A stretch of DNA of 64,000 nucleotides from Solea solea (GCF_958295425.1 NC_081142.1:4420917-4484916), one strand, 5' to 3'; positions 49,869 to 62,994 are shown, counted from the stretch's first letter. Numbers and translations are program-made. The notes: a model not told the origin generated them from the letters alone.

Positions 49869-51666
49869 GAAGATAGACAGTGACAGAGTCGAGCAGAGCT
49901 TCACAGTTCCTGCCTGTCTTCCGGGCTGCAGAGTGTCTGGTGTTGTGTTTGATGTAGTCCAGCCTCACAGTCAGCCGGTCCTGTCTCCGCCTGTTGGCCC
50001 ATGACACCAGAGACAGAGCTGGAATCTGAAGGGGAGAAAAGGAAGGAAGCGCACACTTCCAAGACAGACATCTCAAAGAAAAACACCAGCCACTCATCGC
50101 TCAGTCAGCGCGTAAGCACTTTGACACAGTTCAAGGGTTTTGCCGAGTTGTTTTCCTTGGATTATAAAGACAAAATGAAATGAAAATAGACTCGATTCTC
50201 ACGCAGTTTCCAAAATAAGAACATTTCCTCCTATTGAAACAAAACACAGTTTTCTAATCCTTTGCCTTTTGGTCAAGCCGGTGGTGTGGATTTACCCGTG
50301 TGTTGGTAATGAAACACCTGCAAAAATTCACTTGTAGCAAAATGTCACAAATTAAACATAAATATCAAGATGTTTGTGTATTAAATAATCCTATAATAGA
50401 AAAGAAATCAATGAAATCTGCTTTTAATACAATTTCTAACGTCAAAAATTACTATTTATATATTAGTAAGGGATTTTGTAATAATCCAACCAAGACACTG
50501 CCTTCAGAGATTAGAGTGAAATTACTATTTGCTTTGATTAAAGCAGGTTATTTCAGTTTTTAATGAAAACTAAATGAGTGTTAAATTACCAAAGTGGGGG
50601 CACTACTGAGAGGTAATATCACAAGTAATATAGCCTAAATATTCTAACTTCCTATGGGAGTACCTTTTTGGAACGAATAACAGGAAACGAGTGAGAAATG
50701 ACATTTCAATGCCTGACAGAGGAAAAAGGAAACTACAAACGCTGATGTTGAACAGACACTTTTTCATTAATGAGCCGCACACATCGAAGATGCCTGTGGC
50801 CATAACCGTTATAAGTCAGTCAGTGCTCATTGTGCTACAAGTGAACTTTTCTCACATTTATATAAGAAGATTTGAAATTAGAAATGTTTTCATCGCTAAT
50901 AGAAGCATCATTTCAGGTTCTCCAGCTCCCTGTTGTTATAAATCCACATTCTGCCATGTGTCCAGATGTTCAGTCTACAGCTGAATCATGGATGATGTTT
51001 GAAGTGGATCCAAATACGGTTTCTCCTTCAGTGTCATCTATCAAAGGCACATGTGAAGTTATATTATACTTATATTGTACTGTACAACTCGCGGCTCCAC
51101 CTGGCTACGGTGTTTCCTGACGGAGGTGGAGTTACTCGGATCTGAGGACTCAATAATCCTCTCATCAGTCTCAGAATTCTCCAGGCAAAATTACAGTGTA
51201 GTAATGCATCTATTTATCTGAATATGACATCCAAGCAGCATTGCTGCTATTTGGCTCAGTGTAAATGCAGCACCTACTCCACATCGAGAAACCTTTTTTA
51301 AACGCAGAACCACTGCAACCAATGTTTTTTTTATATACTGTATATAAAAATGTTATGACTTCAGCTCAGTGTTATTTTTTGCAGTGGCTAAATTTACCCT
51401 TAAAGCAATATTGCAAAAAAAACACTTTCAGTACAAAAAACCCCCCAAAAAACACAATGTTTGTATTCATTTAAATTTGCCCCATGGGTTTCTTCGGTCA
51501 CTGTCCTGTGACAAGAGTTTGGCTGAAGGTCACGATGAGTCACAAAGCAGAGCGGGCTCGTGTTTCCTGCCAGGGGAGTTGGAGAGTGTTTCATGCTTCC
51601 TTGCTGGGACAGGAAGTGGAGGGGTAAACAGAGGGAATCCCACATGCTGACGAGGAAACTCCTACA

Positions 51667-51688
51667 CTCTCTCTCTCTCTCTCTCTCT
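51667..51688. repeat. CT microsatellite
   Basis: About 11 CT units. Confidence 0.95.
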
Positions 51689-52974
51689 TAATCGCATCCA
51701 CATACACACATGGAGGCATTGCGCCCCATTTAAGTCCACATGTGCACTCGCATGGTCCCTCATGTCCTCCATTTTGAGACCAAGGATGTCTGTGCAGCGT
51801 CTGGCAGAGATAAGAATTTGACTCACATTTGTCCACAGGGAGATTCTTGCTTTGTTCCACTCAGTATATATCCACTGAGTGCACAGCATGAGGTGTGGTA
51901 ATAGAGGTGCATGCTTGTTGTGATGGATTATGTCTCTTTTTGGGCAGAGAAAAGGAAAAGAGAAAAACGAGGAGAGAAAAAGAGTGACCCTGATACGCCT
52001 CGAACATGATCACGATCGTGATGCAATAATGTGCAACGTGCCCTTTCTAAAATTTCTGGGGAATTAGCCTAGTTTGTGAAATGTCATAGCCATTGCTCAC
52101 CTTGGCGTAGCGCTTTCTCCCCTGTTAGTGAGTGACCTTATTTCCCTTATCTGTGGCCGCCATGCTTGACCTGAGCTCTTGTGTTTATGTGTCACCACCA
52201 GAGATTCAGCAGAATCTGGGTCTGAGTTGAATGTGCAGTCGTTGTTTATTTCGACGACACAGTAATACCGCGATCTACCTTAAACGGTAAGTGATCTGGT
52301 GCCTCTTGAATATTTGATGTTAATGTAATAGAAAAGTCATAAAAGCCCTTCAGATCCTAATTTATCCAGGCAAAGCGGCCATTGATTTAAATGCCGCTGA
52401 TTTAACCATTGATTCCTGTTTCCCCCTCGGTTCACCACAGCGACTGTTTTGCCCGTAAATCGCACATCCAAATCTCAACGAGGATTTCTTTTCCATAATT
52501 TATATTCTAAGGGGCTTAACTATCTCATTTGAATTATTTACTAGTGGGTTTGATGGAGAGACTACGGAACAGCTATTGATCTGAAAGATTTAGAGCCTGT
52601 TGGCTAAGCTAAACGGCAGCATGTGAGGTTTTTTGCAGAAAAGAGGCAAATAAATATAAATAAATAGATAGAAAATAAGAAATTAGGGCCAATTCATGCA
52701 AACATTTCACAATTTGATTAATGACAAAGCTGTCACATAAGATGTTGTGTTGCATCTTTAAGCCTAAGCTGTGCCATCATCTGAAGCAGATGCCTGTTTT
52801 ACAGTGCTACGTGTGTGCAAGGTGTTGGGCAGCAGATTTAATGGAGGGTCACCTCGATCGGCCTTAGGCCAGCGACCCTAATACTAGCTCAGACTGCCAC
52901 ACTTGTGTGATGATGAGGATGATCCAATGAATCGTGCATTTGGGTCAATGAGCGCCTGCCAGGGTTTCACTGAG

Positions 52975-52985
52975 GGTGTGGGTGT

Positions 52986-53016
<31 letters not shown>

Positions 53017-53019
53017 GGG
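52975..53019. repeat. GT repeat joined to a 20-G run
   Basis: About 12 GT units pass directly into 20 consecutive G residues. The GT part can adopt Z-DNA and the G run a quadruplex. Assembly or sequencing error in the G-run length is likely. Confidence 0.9.
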
Positions 53020-53791
53020 CAGGACACAGCACATGGATCAATACATAATATCTTACAAATTGAATTCGACCTGGATCGATCCAGAGGGCGTGTGTGACCG
53101 GCTGAGAACTGTGGACGAGTGCACAGTAAATCCTGGTGATCAGTAGGAGCGGGCAGAGAGTAGGGGGTGGGACCGGGGGTGGGCCGGCCTCTCACAGCAG
53201 TGTCTGCTCAAGGGAAGGAGGCGTGAAGAGTTGGGTTTAGAGGAGTGATGGAGAGGAGGGAATATGTGATGGAGAGAGGGGAAGAGATGGAGGTGGTATC
53301 GTTTATCACCATCTGTCAGGGGGTCACACACTTCGCCCCGTCATTATCTTCAAGAGGCTTCTCCCACAATCGGCCTCTATAATGCGGGCTTGTTTGGACG
53401 CAGTCAGTCTTATGGTTTCATCCAGGCTCTGCTTGTGTCTGCGTGTGCATTTATGTGTGTGTGTTCAAATCCAAATGTGTTGTTGTGGTGGAAAGTTAGA
53501 GAAGACTGACAACATTTTTATTCTCTTTTTTATCTGCAATGAGAAAGGATGAGCATTCTTTATCAGGTCAAATGGATCTGATAGTGAGTAATGTGAATTG
53601 TTGTGAATTTCAATGTGAATCCTTTGACTTAAGATTTTTAAAAGGATAAAAATAAACATCCTTAGGTCAAAGGTCTGTTATGATCCATGCGACCATGCAA
53701 ACTGACTCCACATGCTCCCTGTAGGCAGAACAGTTTCTAGTCCAGTTAATTATTTTATTTGCGGTCAAAAGAGACAATGAAGAAGAAGACA

Positions 53792-53805
53792 GTAACCATG
53801 GAAAC
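53792..53805. promoter_or_regulatory. RFX X-box-like palindrome
   Basis: GTAACCATGGAAAC fits the RFX X-box pattern GTNNCCATGGNAAC closely. A weaker one, GTTACCATGGCAGC, lies at 58023-58036. Function is inferred only from the motif. Confidence 0.3.
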
Positions 53806-54299
53806 TTGCTTGAAGATGCAAGGTGGTTCACAGGCGCCCACACCTGTGCAACTGATCGCTCAAAGAACACAAGGACACAAGTTCCCAATGCTTCATATAA
53901 TCCTGTTGTGTGTACACTTCGATATTTGGACATAATGAACAAACAAAGAACATAAAATTAGTGTAAATCACGAGTTGTACAAGTGGTGGATTTTGTGAGT
54001 CATTTTCCCTGTTTCCAATTTTCAGGCTTAGTTAAAAAAAAAAACTGCCTACGGGCTCCGGATTCATATTGGTATGATCTGTCAAACCTTTGCTTTAAAC
54101 GATCAATTTTGCTCTATATTGTTACCAAAGTTAGTGCTTGAGTCAAAAAGAGCTTCATGTTCAGCTAATCACACTGAAAGGTTACTCTGACAAAAATAGC
54201 TCCTCCCTTGCAGCAAAACCTTTTTGCACTTTTTTTTCTATCCAAAAAAAAACAACCCTCTGTTTCATGTTTTTATTCTGCAAATTTAAAAAACAAAAA

Positions 54300-54720
54300 G
54301 GCTCCGGGCGCCTGTGTTTTAATTTGAATCACCTGCAGTTGGTTGTCAGAGAAACCAAAAAAGAGAGTCTGAACCATAAAAGGAAACTCACCTACATGAT
54401 GAGCATAGTGCGACTGAGCACGAGCAAAGGCCAGGGTCAGGATGAAAAACAATCTGTGCAGTGGAAAAGCGCTCACTCGATTCCAACCCATGAAGGCCCT
54501 TTGGTATCGGCCCGGCTCCGGTGACACAGGGGCTGATGTGTGGGTGTCGTTTACATGGGAGGCTCTGCATATGGCCGGCCTGCTGAGGTAGAGGGCACAT
54601 TTATTTGAGTCTGTCTAATTGACATGTTGGGATCGATGGAGGAACAGAAAGCCTCTCTACAGAGTCCGCCAATACAGAGACGGTCCCCTGGGCCCACGCA
54701 CACACGGGGGCCCGCTGCCC
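54300..54720. other. Possible conserved non-coding element
   Basis: Repeat-free block with CpGs and 'gtctgtctaattgacatgtt'. Open frames exist on both strands: a minus frame includes GPGDRLCIGGLCREAFCSSI and stops at 54551, and a plus frame includes KLTYMMSIVRLSTSKGQGQD. Having both strands open with no splice support fits a conserved regulatory element better than an exon, but neither is shown. Confidence 0.22.
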
Positions 54721-55083
54721 TATCAGTCACAACCATAGCAGTGAACTAAGACACCTCACTTCCCCCATTCCCCCTCCTCAGATCACTTTAATACTCACAG
54801 ACTGGGAAACAGACACCGAAAAACACTGCAGACACACACACACACATACACAGACAATCAAACACACAAAATCCTTATTGATCACTGCCCCCTCCATTGT
54901 ACCACAAGCCCCACACTGTTTTGTAGGAAGGAGAGGGGGAGCAGCATAGCAGGAGGCTGCTGAATGATCCACTGATCCCACCATGAACAATTGGATCACA
55001 CTCAGTGGTATCCATTGCAGGGCTGGTGATGTGTCACTCACGGATCTGTTGTTACCACACAGAGCTGACGGATACATTACCCC

Positions 55084-55112
55084 ATTAATAAATAAATAAA
55101 TAAATAAATAAA
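55084..55112. repeat. AAAT tetranucleotide repeat
   Basis: About seven AAAT units. Confidence 0.95.
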
Positions 55113-55470
55113 AATGACGGGACACTATTTTACCTCGCCCACTCCGTTGTTTCCCAGAATTGCAGTCTTATATACGGTGGCCTGCATGGAAGTGCAAACC
55201 GTGATTATGAAATGCGAGACACTTTTACAAAGCTTGAGGGTCAGGGTTACGGTTAATGCCATTAAATAAACATTTAATGGCATTAAAATGTTTATTTTAT
55301 TGTATAGAATTAACTAATACAGTAAACGTTATGGCAAATGTTTAATATATGAAGTAGTATAAAAAGACGAAGTCAGTGGCTCTTATTTTGAAAGCCAGGT
55401 TGAAAAAATGTCCATAAGAATTGTGGCTTTTTTTAATTTGCTTTAGGGTTCGTGAAAGTGTTTCATATAA

Positions 55471-55472
<2 letters not shown>

Positions 55473-55522
<50 letters not shown>
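55473..55522. repeat. TA microsatellite
   Basis: About 24 TA units with one TG interruption. Confidence 0.95.
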
Positions 55523-55929
55523 GTCCAGGATATTCAAATAAGGGGCGGAGCCTAGCTTAAACATGCAGGGGGCAGAACACCTGCCGTTCATTTGCTGTAA
55601 ATAATCCCGCTATGTTTTTACATGAGCTCACTCGGACATCTGTAAATGTGATTAGGGAGCTGGCGTGAGACGTTGGACATTGGCTGTCTCACATACTGTA
55701 CATGGAGCTCTCCAAACTATTTCAGAATGACTTCAGCGCATGTCTGCAATAGTGCCGTGTTTTGAACCAACAGATTGGGCAAAAAATGGTTCCAACAAAA
55801 GCACAATTTGGCAAAAAAACAACTGCTGACTTCTTAGAATCCCACAGACAGATGTTTCGACGTACGCTTCTTCTGAGAGATTTTCAAACATAAATCACCA
55901 GTGACAGGCGCGGAAAGGCGTTCCAGAGT

Positions 55930-56245
55930 TCTCATCACTGTGTGTGTATACTTGTATTTGTACCTTCTTTCAGCTCTTTTCTGGCATAATCACTGACCTT
56001 GTCAGGACTTGTAGTCCTCACGGAGACCTAAACCTGGTACTAATGAGCCACAACCTCATTTCCAAGGAACTGGTTAAGTTTAGGGCTAAGATTTGAATGG
56101 TGGTTAGGTTAAGGTTAGGGTTAAGGGTTTGTTTAGGCTGTCCAAATGAATAGAAATCAAATAAGTGTCCTAAGAAGAATAGCTGTACAAACCCGTATGT
56201 GTGTCTGTGTGTGTCTGTGTGTGTCTGTGTGTGTCTGTGTGCACG
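55930..56245. repeat. GT-flanked dispersed repeat, second copy
   Basis: Opens with GT text and 'tatacttgtatttgtacctt'. Continues through 'accttgtcaggacttgtagt', 'aaacctggtactaatgagcc' and 'gttaggttaaggttagggtt', and closes with 'gctgtacaaacccgtatgtg' and a GT/CT minisatellite. This is the same kind of unit as 15655-16110, without an insertion. It explains the telomere-like ggttaggg here. Confidence 0.55.
56198..56240. repeat. Ten-base GTGTGTGTCT minisatellite
   Basis: About four copies of a 10-bp unit (TCTGTGTGTG) arranged head to tail. Confidence 0.9.
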
Positions 56246-58690
56246 TGGGGTGTCCAAGGGGCTAATGAGTGGAAGTTTCGGAGGAGCTTAAAACCCATGA
56301 GGCAGCAGCACCTGTCCCTGTCCTTTCAGAGTGCTGGAGGCAAAAGGACTGTGGAGGTGGGGCGAAGCAGGTGCGGAACAAATCTGAGTGGATAAATGGG
56401 GCCAAAACACAGATGTTTGTTCGTAGGTGATATTGTTTGTAAAGGTGAACCTCCCATACCATGTGACACAGGAAGAGTGAAATGGGCTCAGGGCTTACCC
56501 CATCTCCCCAGTGTGCACCTCCACCTCCTCTAAGCTCTCCCACTCCCTCACATGTGTCTCATTCACTGTAAACCCCCCACACCAACACAGTCTGTCAACG
56601 CACAAGACTCTTTGTATGACGAGATCCCACTTTGTTGTCATGAAGACTCCTGTCTGTGCTGTTTTTGCACGTTTTACATGAAACCAAACACGCTGTGAAT
56701 AACACTGTGAAATCAGAAGCATGACATGTGACAACAACAGCATCACTGCGTCTCAGATTGTTCCACCTTTGCCTTTTATATAGAAAGCATTTCTGCTGTC
56801 ACATGGTTGGAATAACAATCCCCCCCCCATTATGAGTTTGTGCCTTTTATTCATTCAGGGAACAGAATGAATGGGGTGGGGTGGGGGGGGGGTCGATATT
56901 CCAGCAATGAACAGACTGCATATAAGGGGGCTACATGGACCCTTTGTGTCCCTTTTTAATGACTTTTGTTGTCTCCGGATTGAGCCTTTGGGGCCAAATG
57001 AAATCTGAAACCCCCGCCTCACCACCACCACCTTTCTTTAAACCACAGTTTTAATATAAAGCAGCAGCAGCAGCATTAAGAAGCAAATTACAAAGGATAA
57101 GACTGTGGCTAATGAGCGAGGGGACTGTTGTTGACCTGGATAAATCTGGACAGATGCATAGTTTTTAATTAGGGGGGATGAGGGAGAAAAGTGAGTGAAA
57201 AGATGAGCCAGGCCTTGGGGGAGTCGTTCTCGCTTTACTCCTTTGACTGGAAACAAATCACCTGCTTGGACGTCCTTGTTTACGGGACTTTAGTTATATT
57301 TGTGGGAACAACTGTTCAATCTAAAGGAGACAAAATGGTGAGTAATAAAAGTAATACCACGTAATTGGTACCATCCAGCTGGTGATAATAAAATCTATTA
57401 TTTTACACTGTTAAAGATACACTAAAATGTATATTATGTGTATGATCATACATATACAAACTTCTGTCAGTTTTTATTTATTTTTTAAATATGGATGTAG
57501 CACTATAGACCCCAGTTTTAAAGAAACCCATTAACTGAAGTTAATGAAGTTAATGGTTTCCTTGTGCCATACTTAACTCTCCTATCAAGATACCAATGTA
57601 GTTGTTTTTGCATAATCCTGCTAACAGCAGACACAAAGGCAGCGCAGAAAATAATAACACATGATGTGCATAAACCCGGAGAACGGAGATTTGCATATTC
57701 ATTAGTTCCACTTTTGATCGTTTGTGTTATTACCGTTAATGCTGCCGCTGCGGCTTTTAAATCATTGCCCTTGATACTGTTGAGCATCTGGGGATTTTAC
57801 ATCCCAGTGACTTTCTTGAAAAGGACAGTGCTGACACAATATTTGTCAAGTCTCAAGTCGTGTTTCTCTGTGCACATGCAAAAAGTCCCCATTTAAATTC
57901 ACTTATTTATTTGCATCTGTGAGTGTGACTGCCTTTCAGATGTGGCGTACAAGAAATGACGTCAGAACGCTGCGAAACTTGAGTCTCTCTCTCTCTCCCT
58001 CGCTGCTTTTGGGTTTCAGTTTGTTACCATGGCAGCAGCTGCCGCTTCCTGCCAGAGTGGGTCTTCCTGTGTTCATTCAGTTTTGTCTGCACGCTCCAGA
58101 GGAGTTTTTAAAGTGCAGTGTTTACATTACCATATATGGGGTTTTCTGAACAATGGGCACAGGGCTTCCCCCAAAGACAAAAGTACCATTAACACTATAC
58201 ACACATGCAAAACTGAGCCTGTTTTCCTGCAGCTACATAAATGTGCACTCTACACTAGTCCACATGGGATTTCATTGGACTACTGAACAAAGGATAATAT
58301 ATAAAGCAGTTTAGTTTAGATTGGAGTCTGTTATTTGATCTTAATGTTAATTACGCCGAGGCTACACAACATTACACTGCTCCACACAGCATGTGAGCAA
58401 TCTATTTTCCTGTTGCTAACAAGATTGTGTCTTACAAACAAGCATTTGTAGAGCTCTTCTCCCCGTTGTGCCATTTCTTCTATCCCTCATGCAATTGCTC
58501 TCTTTGGAGGAGGCATAAAATGCACCTTCTCTCAGTGGAAACGACGTGAAACCCACGCGTACAAGCGGTGCATCCTAACTACATGTTCTGCTGGGTAAAA
58601 ATAGAGGGGTGGAGGGAAGACAGACTGAGAGATCTTCAAAAAAACCGCATCCTTGTTAGGAAAGGATCATATTCTTCTTCTGTCTTACAG
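56246..58690. other. Intron/intergenic-like DNA with a possible regulatory block
   Basis: C and G runs occur at 56821-56828 and 56882-56892, and a CAG run at 57061-57074. 57640-57790 is repeat-poor and carries the POU octamer ATTTGCAT (57689-57696) and 'gttattaccgttaatgctgc'. An ATG at 58029 in good context opens 85 codons without a recognised domain. Confidence 0.35.
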
Positions 58691-58862
58691 GCTGATTAGC
58701 AGCATCCCTGCTTTGCGAATCAGAGGGAGCAACAGACACGATCACGATCAGCTCCCAGCTGGAGAAAGGCCAACTCATTTACATTCAGCACACGAGACTG
58801 CATGCACGCTGTCTGTTTCCATGACCTCAGCTGTTTCAGCACAGTGTAAAGCCATTCCATAA
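58691..58862 (+). CDS. Weak candidate last coding exon
   Basis: The acceptor 'cttcttctgtcttacag' ends at 58690 and is of very good quality. In phase 1 the next 56 codons are open to TAA at 58860-58862 and include LISSIPALRIRGSNRHDHDQ and HLHSAHETACTLSVSM. No polyadenylation signal is obvious in the next 200 bp, and the peptide is not recognised. Confidence 0.22.
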
Positions 58863-60390
58863 CTCATAGCGCCAAATTTACTAATAGGGGCCAAGGGTGG
58901 ATGGATAGAAGGGTGACTGAATAAGTGGAGCAAGAGGGATCGAGGAGGAGAGTGCAGATGGCAGCGAGGAAGATGACAAAATGTGCCGCTCCCTGAACCA
59001 CTCTCTCATTCCTCCTCTGTGTCCCTTCCTTCCCCTCTTTGCCCTCGAGCCCTGGCAGCCCTTGCTGTCATGAAAACCTACCAGAGGACATTCAAACCAC
59101 TGCCCCGCCCTTTTCTCGGAGTGCTTAGAATGAGAAATACTATCATTTGTATAGGAAACGTGGTCAGCATAGAGCAGCCACACTGCACCTCTCGCAGCCA
59201 CAGGTCTAAACTAAGTGACTGTAAGTTACTGTAGGTGAGGTTCTGGAGAACTGAATATTATTAGTATATTATATACAACTGAGGGTGTTTTTTTGTCACC
59301 AGGCCTCTTCTGCTGTGATATACAGTATTTGAATGTTACACAGAAGTGTAAAAGCTCTCTGTACTGCCAGGTACACTGAGTGGTCAGTAAAAATGTGCTG
59401 TGGACAGCTGAGGACGAACCGATTTGACATTGTCACCTGCTTTTATTTAGACGTATGACTTTTGCATTCCCGCCCCTCGCACATCGAACGCGCTGCATTA
59501 AAGTAGTAAAACAGATGTCTCATAAATGTGAGAAGTCTCTGGGTCTCACATTTCCTGCGTGACTTTTTTTTTTTTTTTTTTTTGCTCCATAAAAAGCTCA
59601 AGAGGAGTCATGTGATTGTCACTCTAGCTGCTTATAATAATGCTCAGACAGAGATGATGACATTTCTTGCACATGCACAATTGCGCCGGATGCGCCACGG
59701 TGAGAATAAACCAACGTAATCACTCCAGTGAACAGTGTCATTACTGCAGGTCCCTCATGTGTTCATTAGAACAAAGAGGACCTGAGAACCTGACCCAGGC
59801 CATGTTAGACATCAGTGATCAGAAGTTAGAAGACAACATTTGGTTTTGACATCTTGTGAATTAATATTAACTTGTAATATTAAGAATTCAGCGGTGAAAT
59901 CATTTCAAATCAAGTCTGGGTCTGGGTCTGGGTCTGCACAGGACCGTTTTTGTGAAGTAAGGATCATGTGAGGGGGAAATGGGGATCCCTTACTATACTA
60001 ATTGATGTTTTCACTTCAGTTATTCTCATGCAAAGCAAAGGAAAAGAAAGCTGACTGTGAGTGTGTGTGATATGGCTGCTTTTATCTGTAAATACATGAG
60101 AAAGGGTGCGATACAGAAAAAGAACAAGGATGAGGTGGAGGAAGCTCAGTCAATTTCACCCCCACAGCTGCTGAAGGTCACTGGAGCAACTGCTGAAAGG
60201 TGCATGATCTTTCTCTCAGAAGAGAGAAGAGACAGGTGGGGGACCCCGACAAAAAGAGCATTTGACATATGACAGTTGCACAAAACCTCCCATGCGCTAA
60301 ATTTGTAAGGAACAGCAACACACACTGAGGGGGAGAGAGAGAGAGAGAGAGAGACAGAGTGCAGGTGTACACACAAAGAGAGAGAGACAG
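58863..60390. other. Intron/intergenic-like DNA
   Basis: 58985-59230 is repeat-poor, with open frames both ways and no splice support. A T run lies at 59565-59583 and a GGGTCT repeat at about 59913-59936. A GA run lies at 60332-60354. No supported gene. Confidence 0.4.
60332..60354. repeat. GA microsatellite
   Basis: About 11 GA units. Confidence 0.9.
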
Positions 60391-60394
60391 CCAC

Positions 60395-60640
60395 AAAATG
60401 ACAATTGTGACGTATAGTGGAAGAGAAGAACCCACAGGCTTACTTGGTCACAGGGTTAAAGTACTAGCCGGAGACAGTCTGGCAGATGTGAGGAGAACGT
60501 GAGCTGATTTATACAGGGGAACTAATGAGCTGCAGGTGAGGGGAATGGGTGTGGAACAACAGGTGAGGGCAATGAAACGATTGCATGGAGGGCAGGCTCT
60601 GAAACAACAAGAGATATGACATGAAATGTGATATCAGAAA
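60395..60640. mobile_element. Possible LTR-type retroelement fragment
   Basis: 'gctgatttatacaggggaac' and 'taatgagctgcaggtgaggg' followed by 'gaacaacaggtgagggcaat' resemble a recurrent piece of fish LTR elements (recognised from memory). No coding region remains. Confidence 0.4.
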
Positions 60641-61210
60641 ATGAAAAAAGAAAAAACAAACCACTGTAAAATCACAAAAAAAGAAGCCATCAACAGCAGT
60701 GAAAGGAGAATGGGAGTAACATTACTTACAGACCAGAACACATTTCAAAAACTGTCAATGTGTAAATTCACGTACTTCCTCAGTCCTCAGTCCTAGTCCA
60801 CGTGTAGGCCTGTATTTTTGTTTTCCTCCTGCACACGGCAAGTTCTCAAGAACATTTTCATCCACATGAAACCACAAAAACACATCGTGTAAAGCCACAC
60901 GGGCCAATCGGAGGACAGACCAGACAAAACATCTCTGCCTGCGCTGGTGGGCAACGAACAACGAAGGAGAAGCATTTGTTTTGACCTGACAACGAAGTTG
61001 GGCTTCTGGAATACAACGTTTAACAAAAACACAAGACACCGACGTCCTCAGAAAGGAAATGTGAATAACTTAGAACAAGTTGTACGTCTCACTGGAAACC
61101 GACAGGCTTGTCTGAACCATTTCCTCCCTGGTACGTTGAGGTTGTCTGGACTGCATGTGCGTGGATATATAACGCGTCACTCGTCCTCACCACCACTCAA
61201 AGAGCTTTTC

Positions 61211-61358
61211 ATGTCACATTCACACGTTAATCACACACTGCTGGCAAAGCTGTCACGCGTAATTTGGGGTTCAGCGTCTTGCCCCAGGACACTGGAGGAG
61301 CCGGGGAATCGAACCACTGACCTTCTTGTTCGTGAACCACCCACTCTTCCTCCACTCG
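61211..61358 (-). mobile_element. tRNA-derived SINE fragment (teleost type)
   Basis: On the minus strand there is an A-box-side region near 61335-61358, a well-preserved B box GGTTCGATTCC (plus coordinates 61305-61315), then 'ccggctcctccagtgtcctg', 'gggcaagacgctgaacccca' and a body ending 'tgtgtgattaacgtgtgaat'. It is the same SINE class as 6415-6545 but better preserved. It is about 150 bp, probably 3'-truncated. Confidence 0.75.
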
Positions 61359-62994
61359 GTCCCAAAACAAATTACATTTGATGAGAAAACATTTTCCCTG
61401 AGCTCCAGGAGCTGATTTTGTTGCTAAGCAGCTTGATCCATTTATACTAACAGTACAAGATTTTTTTGTTTTTTTAAAAAACAAATACTGAGCCCTAGAA
61501 GCTTCCATGGAGATGGTTTCCACTTGTTTTTTTCTCCCAGATCGGTGGTTTTTGATTAGTGTGTGCCATATGTCCGGGTGCTTGTACACATCCTGTTTAC
61601 CCAGTTTCCAGGGTTTATTTTAACCATGACCTCTGTGCCATTACCCCCCAGGTCACAAGTTCAGGCCCCCGAGGTCGGCTCCTCACTGATGGGGATAGAC
61701 AGCTGAACACCTCTGAGTCCGATATGTGTATGTGTGTGTGTGAGAGAGGAGCCCTGAAAAAAGATTAAAGGTTCTCTTCACAGCCTCACAGCTGCATAAA
61801 TATCCATCAGGTAATGTTTCAAACAGAAAGCAATTCCTCTCATCCGACAGTGCGGGGCACAAACAAGAATAGACAGAAGACAACAAGGTTCCTGGAGACC
61901 ATGCGAGCAGCGCTGGGCCTTTTAGAGGAGAAGAAAGTAAGGCTGGAGTTCTTGTGCCTGAAGAAAATGCATTCTCTCAGTGTGTTCGCTTCATCACTCT
62001 CTTTCATCAGGGAAAAATAGGCTGTTTGTGGTCCTTATGTAAAAAGATAAACGCATCTACTCAAAGAGAGGAAGTGTATAATGGCAAAATGTTTTAATAG
62101 GAACGGCCAGATTGGAAATGGAAGAAGTTTTTTTTAACGCATGTGACGCTGAATGTCAGCGTCACAGCCATGTCATTTTTAGACCAAGGACTGAAGGTTA
62201 AAGACTATATATATAAAACATGGCTGTAGTCTTCTGATTTGCTAAAGAATGATGTCAATCTTTATAAATATTGTTCTCTTTTAGAGGAAATTTGATTATG
62301 TCTCTGAACCTCTGGTTGCAAATGGTCAACTCGAGATTCGGGAGGCTTCAAATTCAGATTCTTATGAGTGACGTTTGTTTCAGATGAGATTTTCAGCTCA
62401 GTGTCGGAATGAGAAAAAACCTAAAACCTGAAGCTGATTTTCCTCTTTTTTTTCCTCGCTTAGTTTCAGAAAGTTCTACTGGCAGAATGTTGAAGAGTAA
62501 TAGACAGTGAAAACTAACATTTTTTCATTTTCATGTTTCATTTTCTGCTATTTCTAACAAGAACAATACTGGGAAAATACACAAAATCATCTGCATTACA
62601 GTAATAACATTCATCTTTTGTGTCAACTTCTTTAAACGTCCTGTCTTTCAGGGGTTTTGAGACGTTCAACACTTGCAGCCCATGCGCCATGCTGTGAACT
62701 TTCATAATGACAAGAAGGTCTACAGTACTTGTGCAGTGTTGACATTCTGGGATATTTTCCGTTGTGTGTGTGTGTGTAAGTGAAGGGAGGATACAGCTGA
62801 GCACGTCTTATCTTAGATCACACAGAGACGTGTGAAACCCCAACTCTGCGGAACTCCTCTCAATCCCAGAGCCACAGGGTTTCAGTTTGCGGTGGCAGCT
62901 GAGCCGCTCTCTCTCTCACACACACACCTCACACACACACACACACACAAACTGTGTGTTTCTCTCTCTCCCTCCCTCCCTCTTGCTCTTTCAG
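61359..62994. other. Intron/intergenic-like DNA
   Basis: 62190-62400 contains text ('ctatatatataaaacatggc', 'caactcgagattcgggaggc') that resembles an old dispersed fish repeat, too diverged to call. GT/CA runs lie near 62762-62778 and 62917-62949. No supported gene. Confidence 0.4.

Larger units (their letters stand above)
46981..52974. other. Intron/intergenic-like DNA
   Basis: Contains CT runs at 47196-47219 and 51667-51688, a TTTC run at 48238-48257 and a TTTTC repeat at 49822-49868. A minus frame of 95 codons at 49104-49391 and a short plus frame with an AAG acceptor at 49009-49095 are noted but not supported. 52050-52650 is repeat-poor. No recognised mobile element. Confidence 0.4.
53020..55083. 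other. Intron/intergenic-like DNA
   Basis: Holds an RFX-type site at 53792-53805, a repeat-poor island at 54300-54720 (separate entry) and a short CA run near 54832-54847. No supported exon. Confidence 0.4.
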
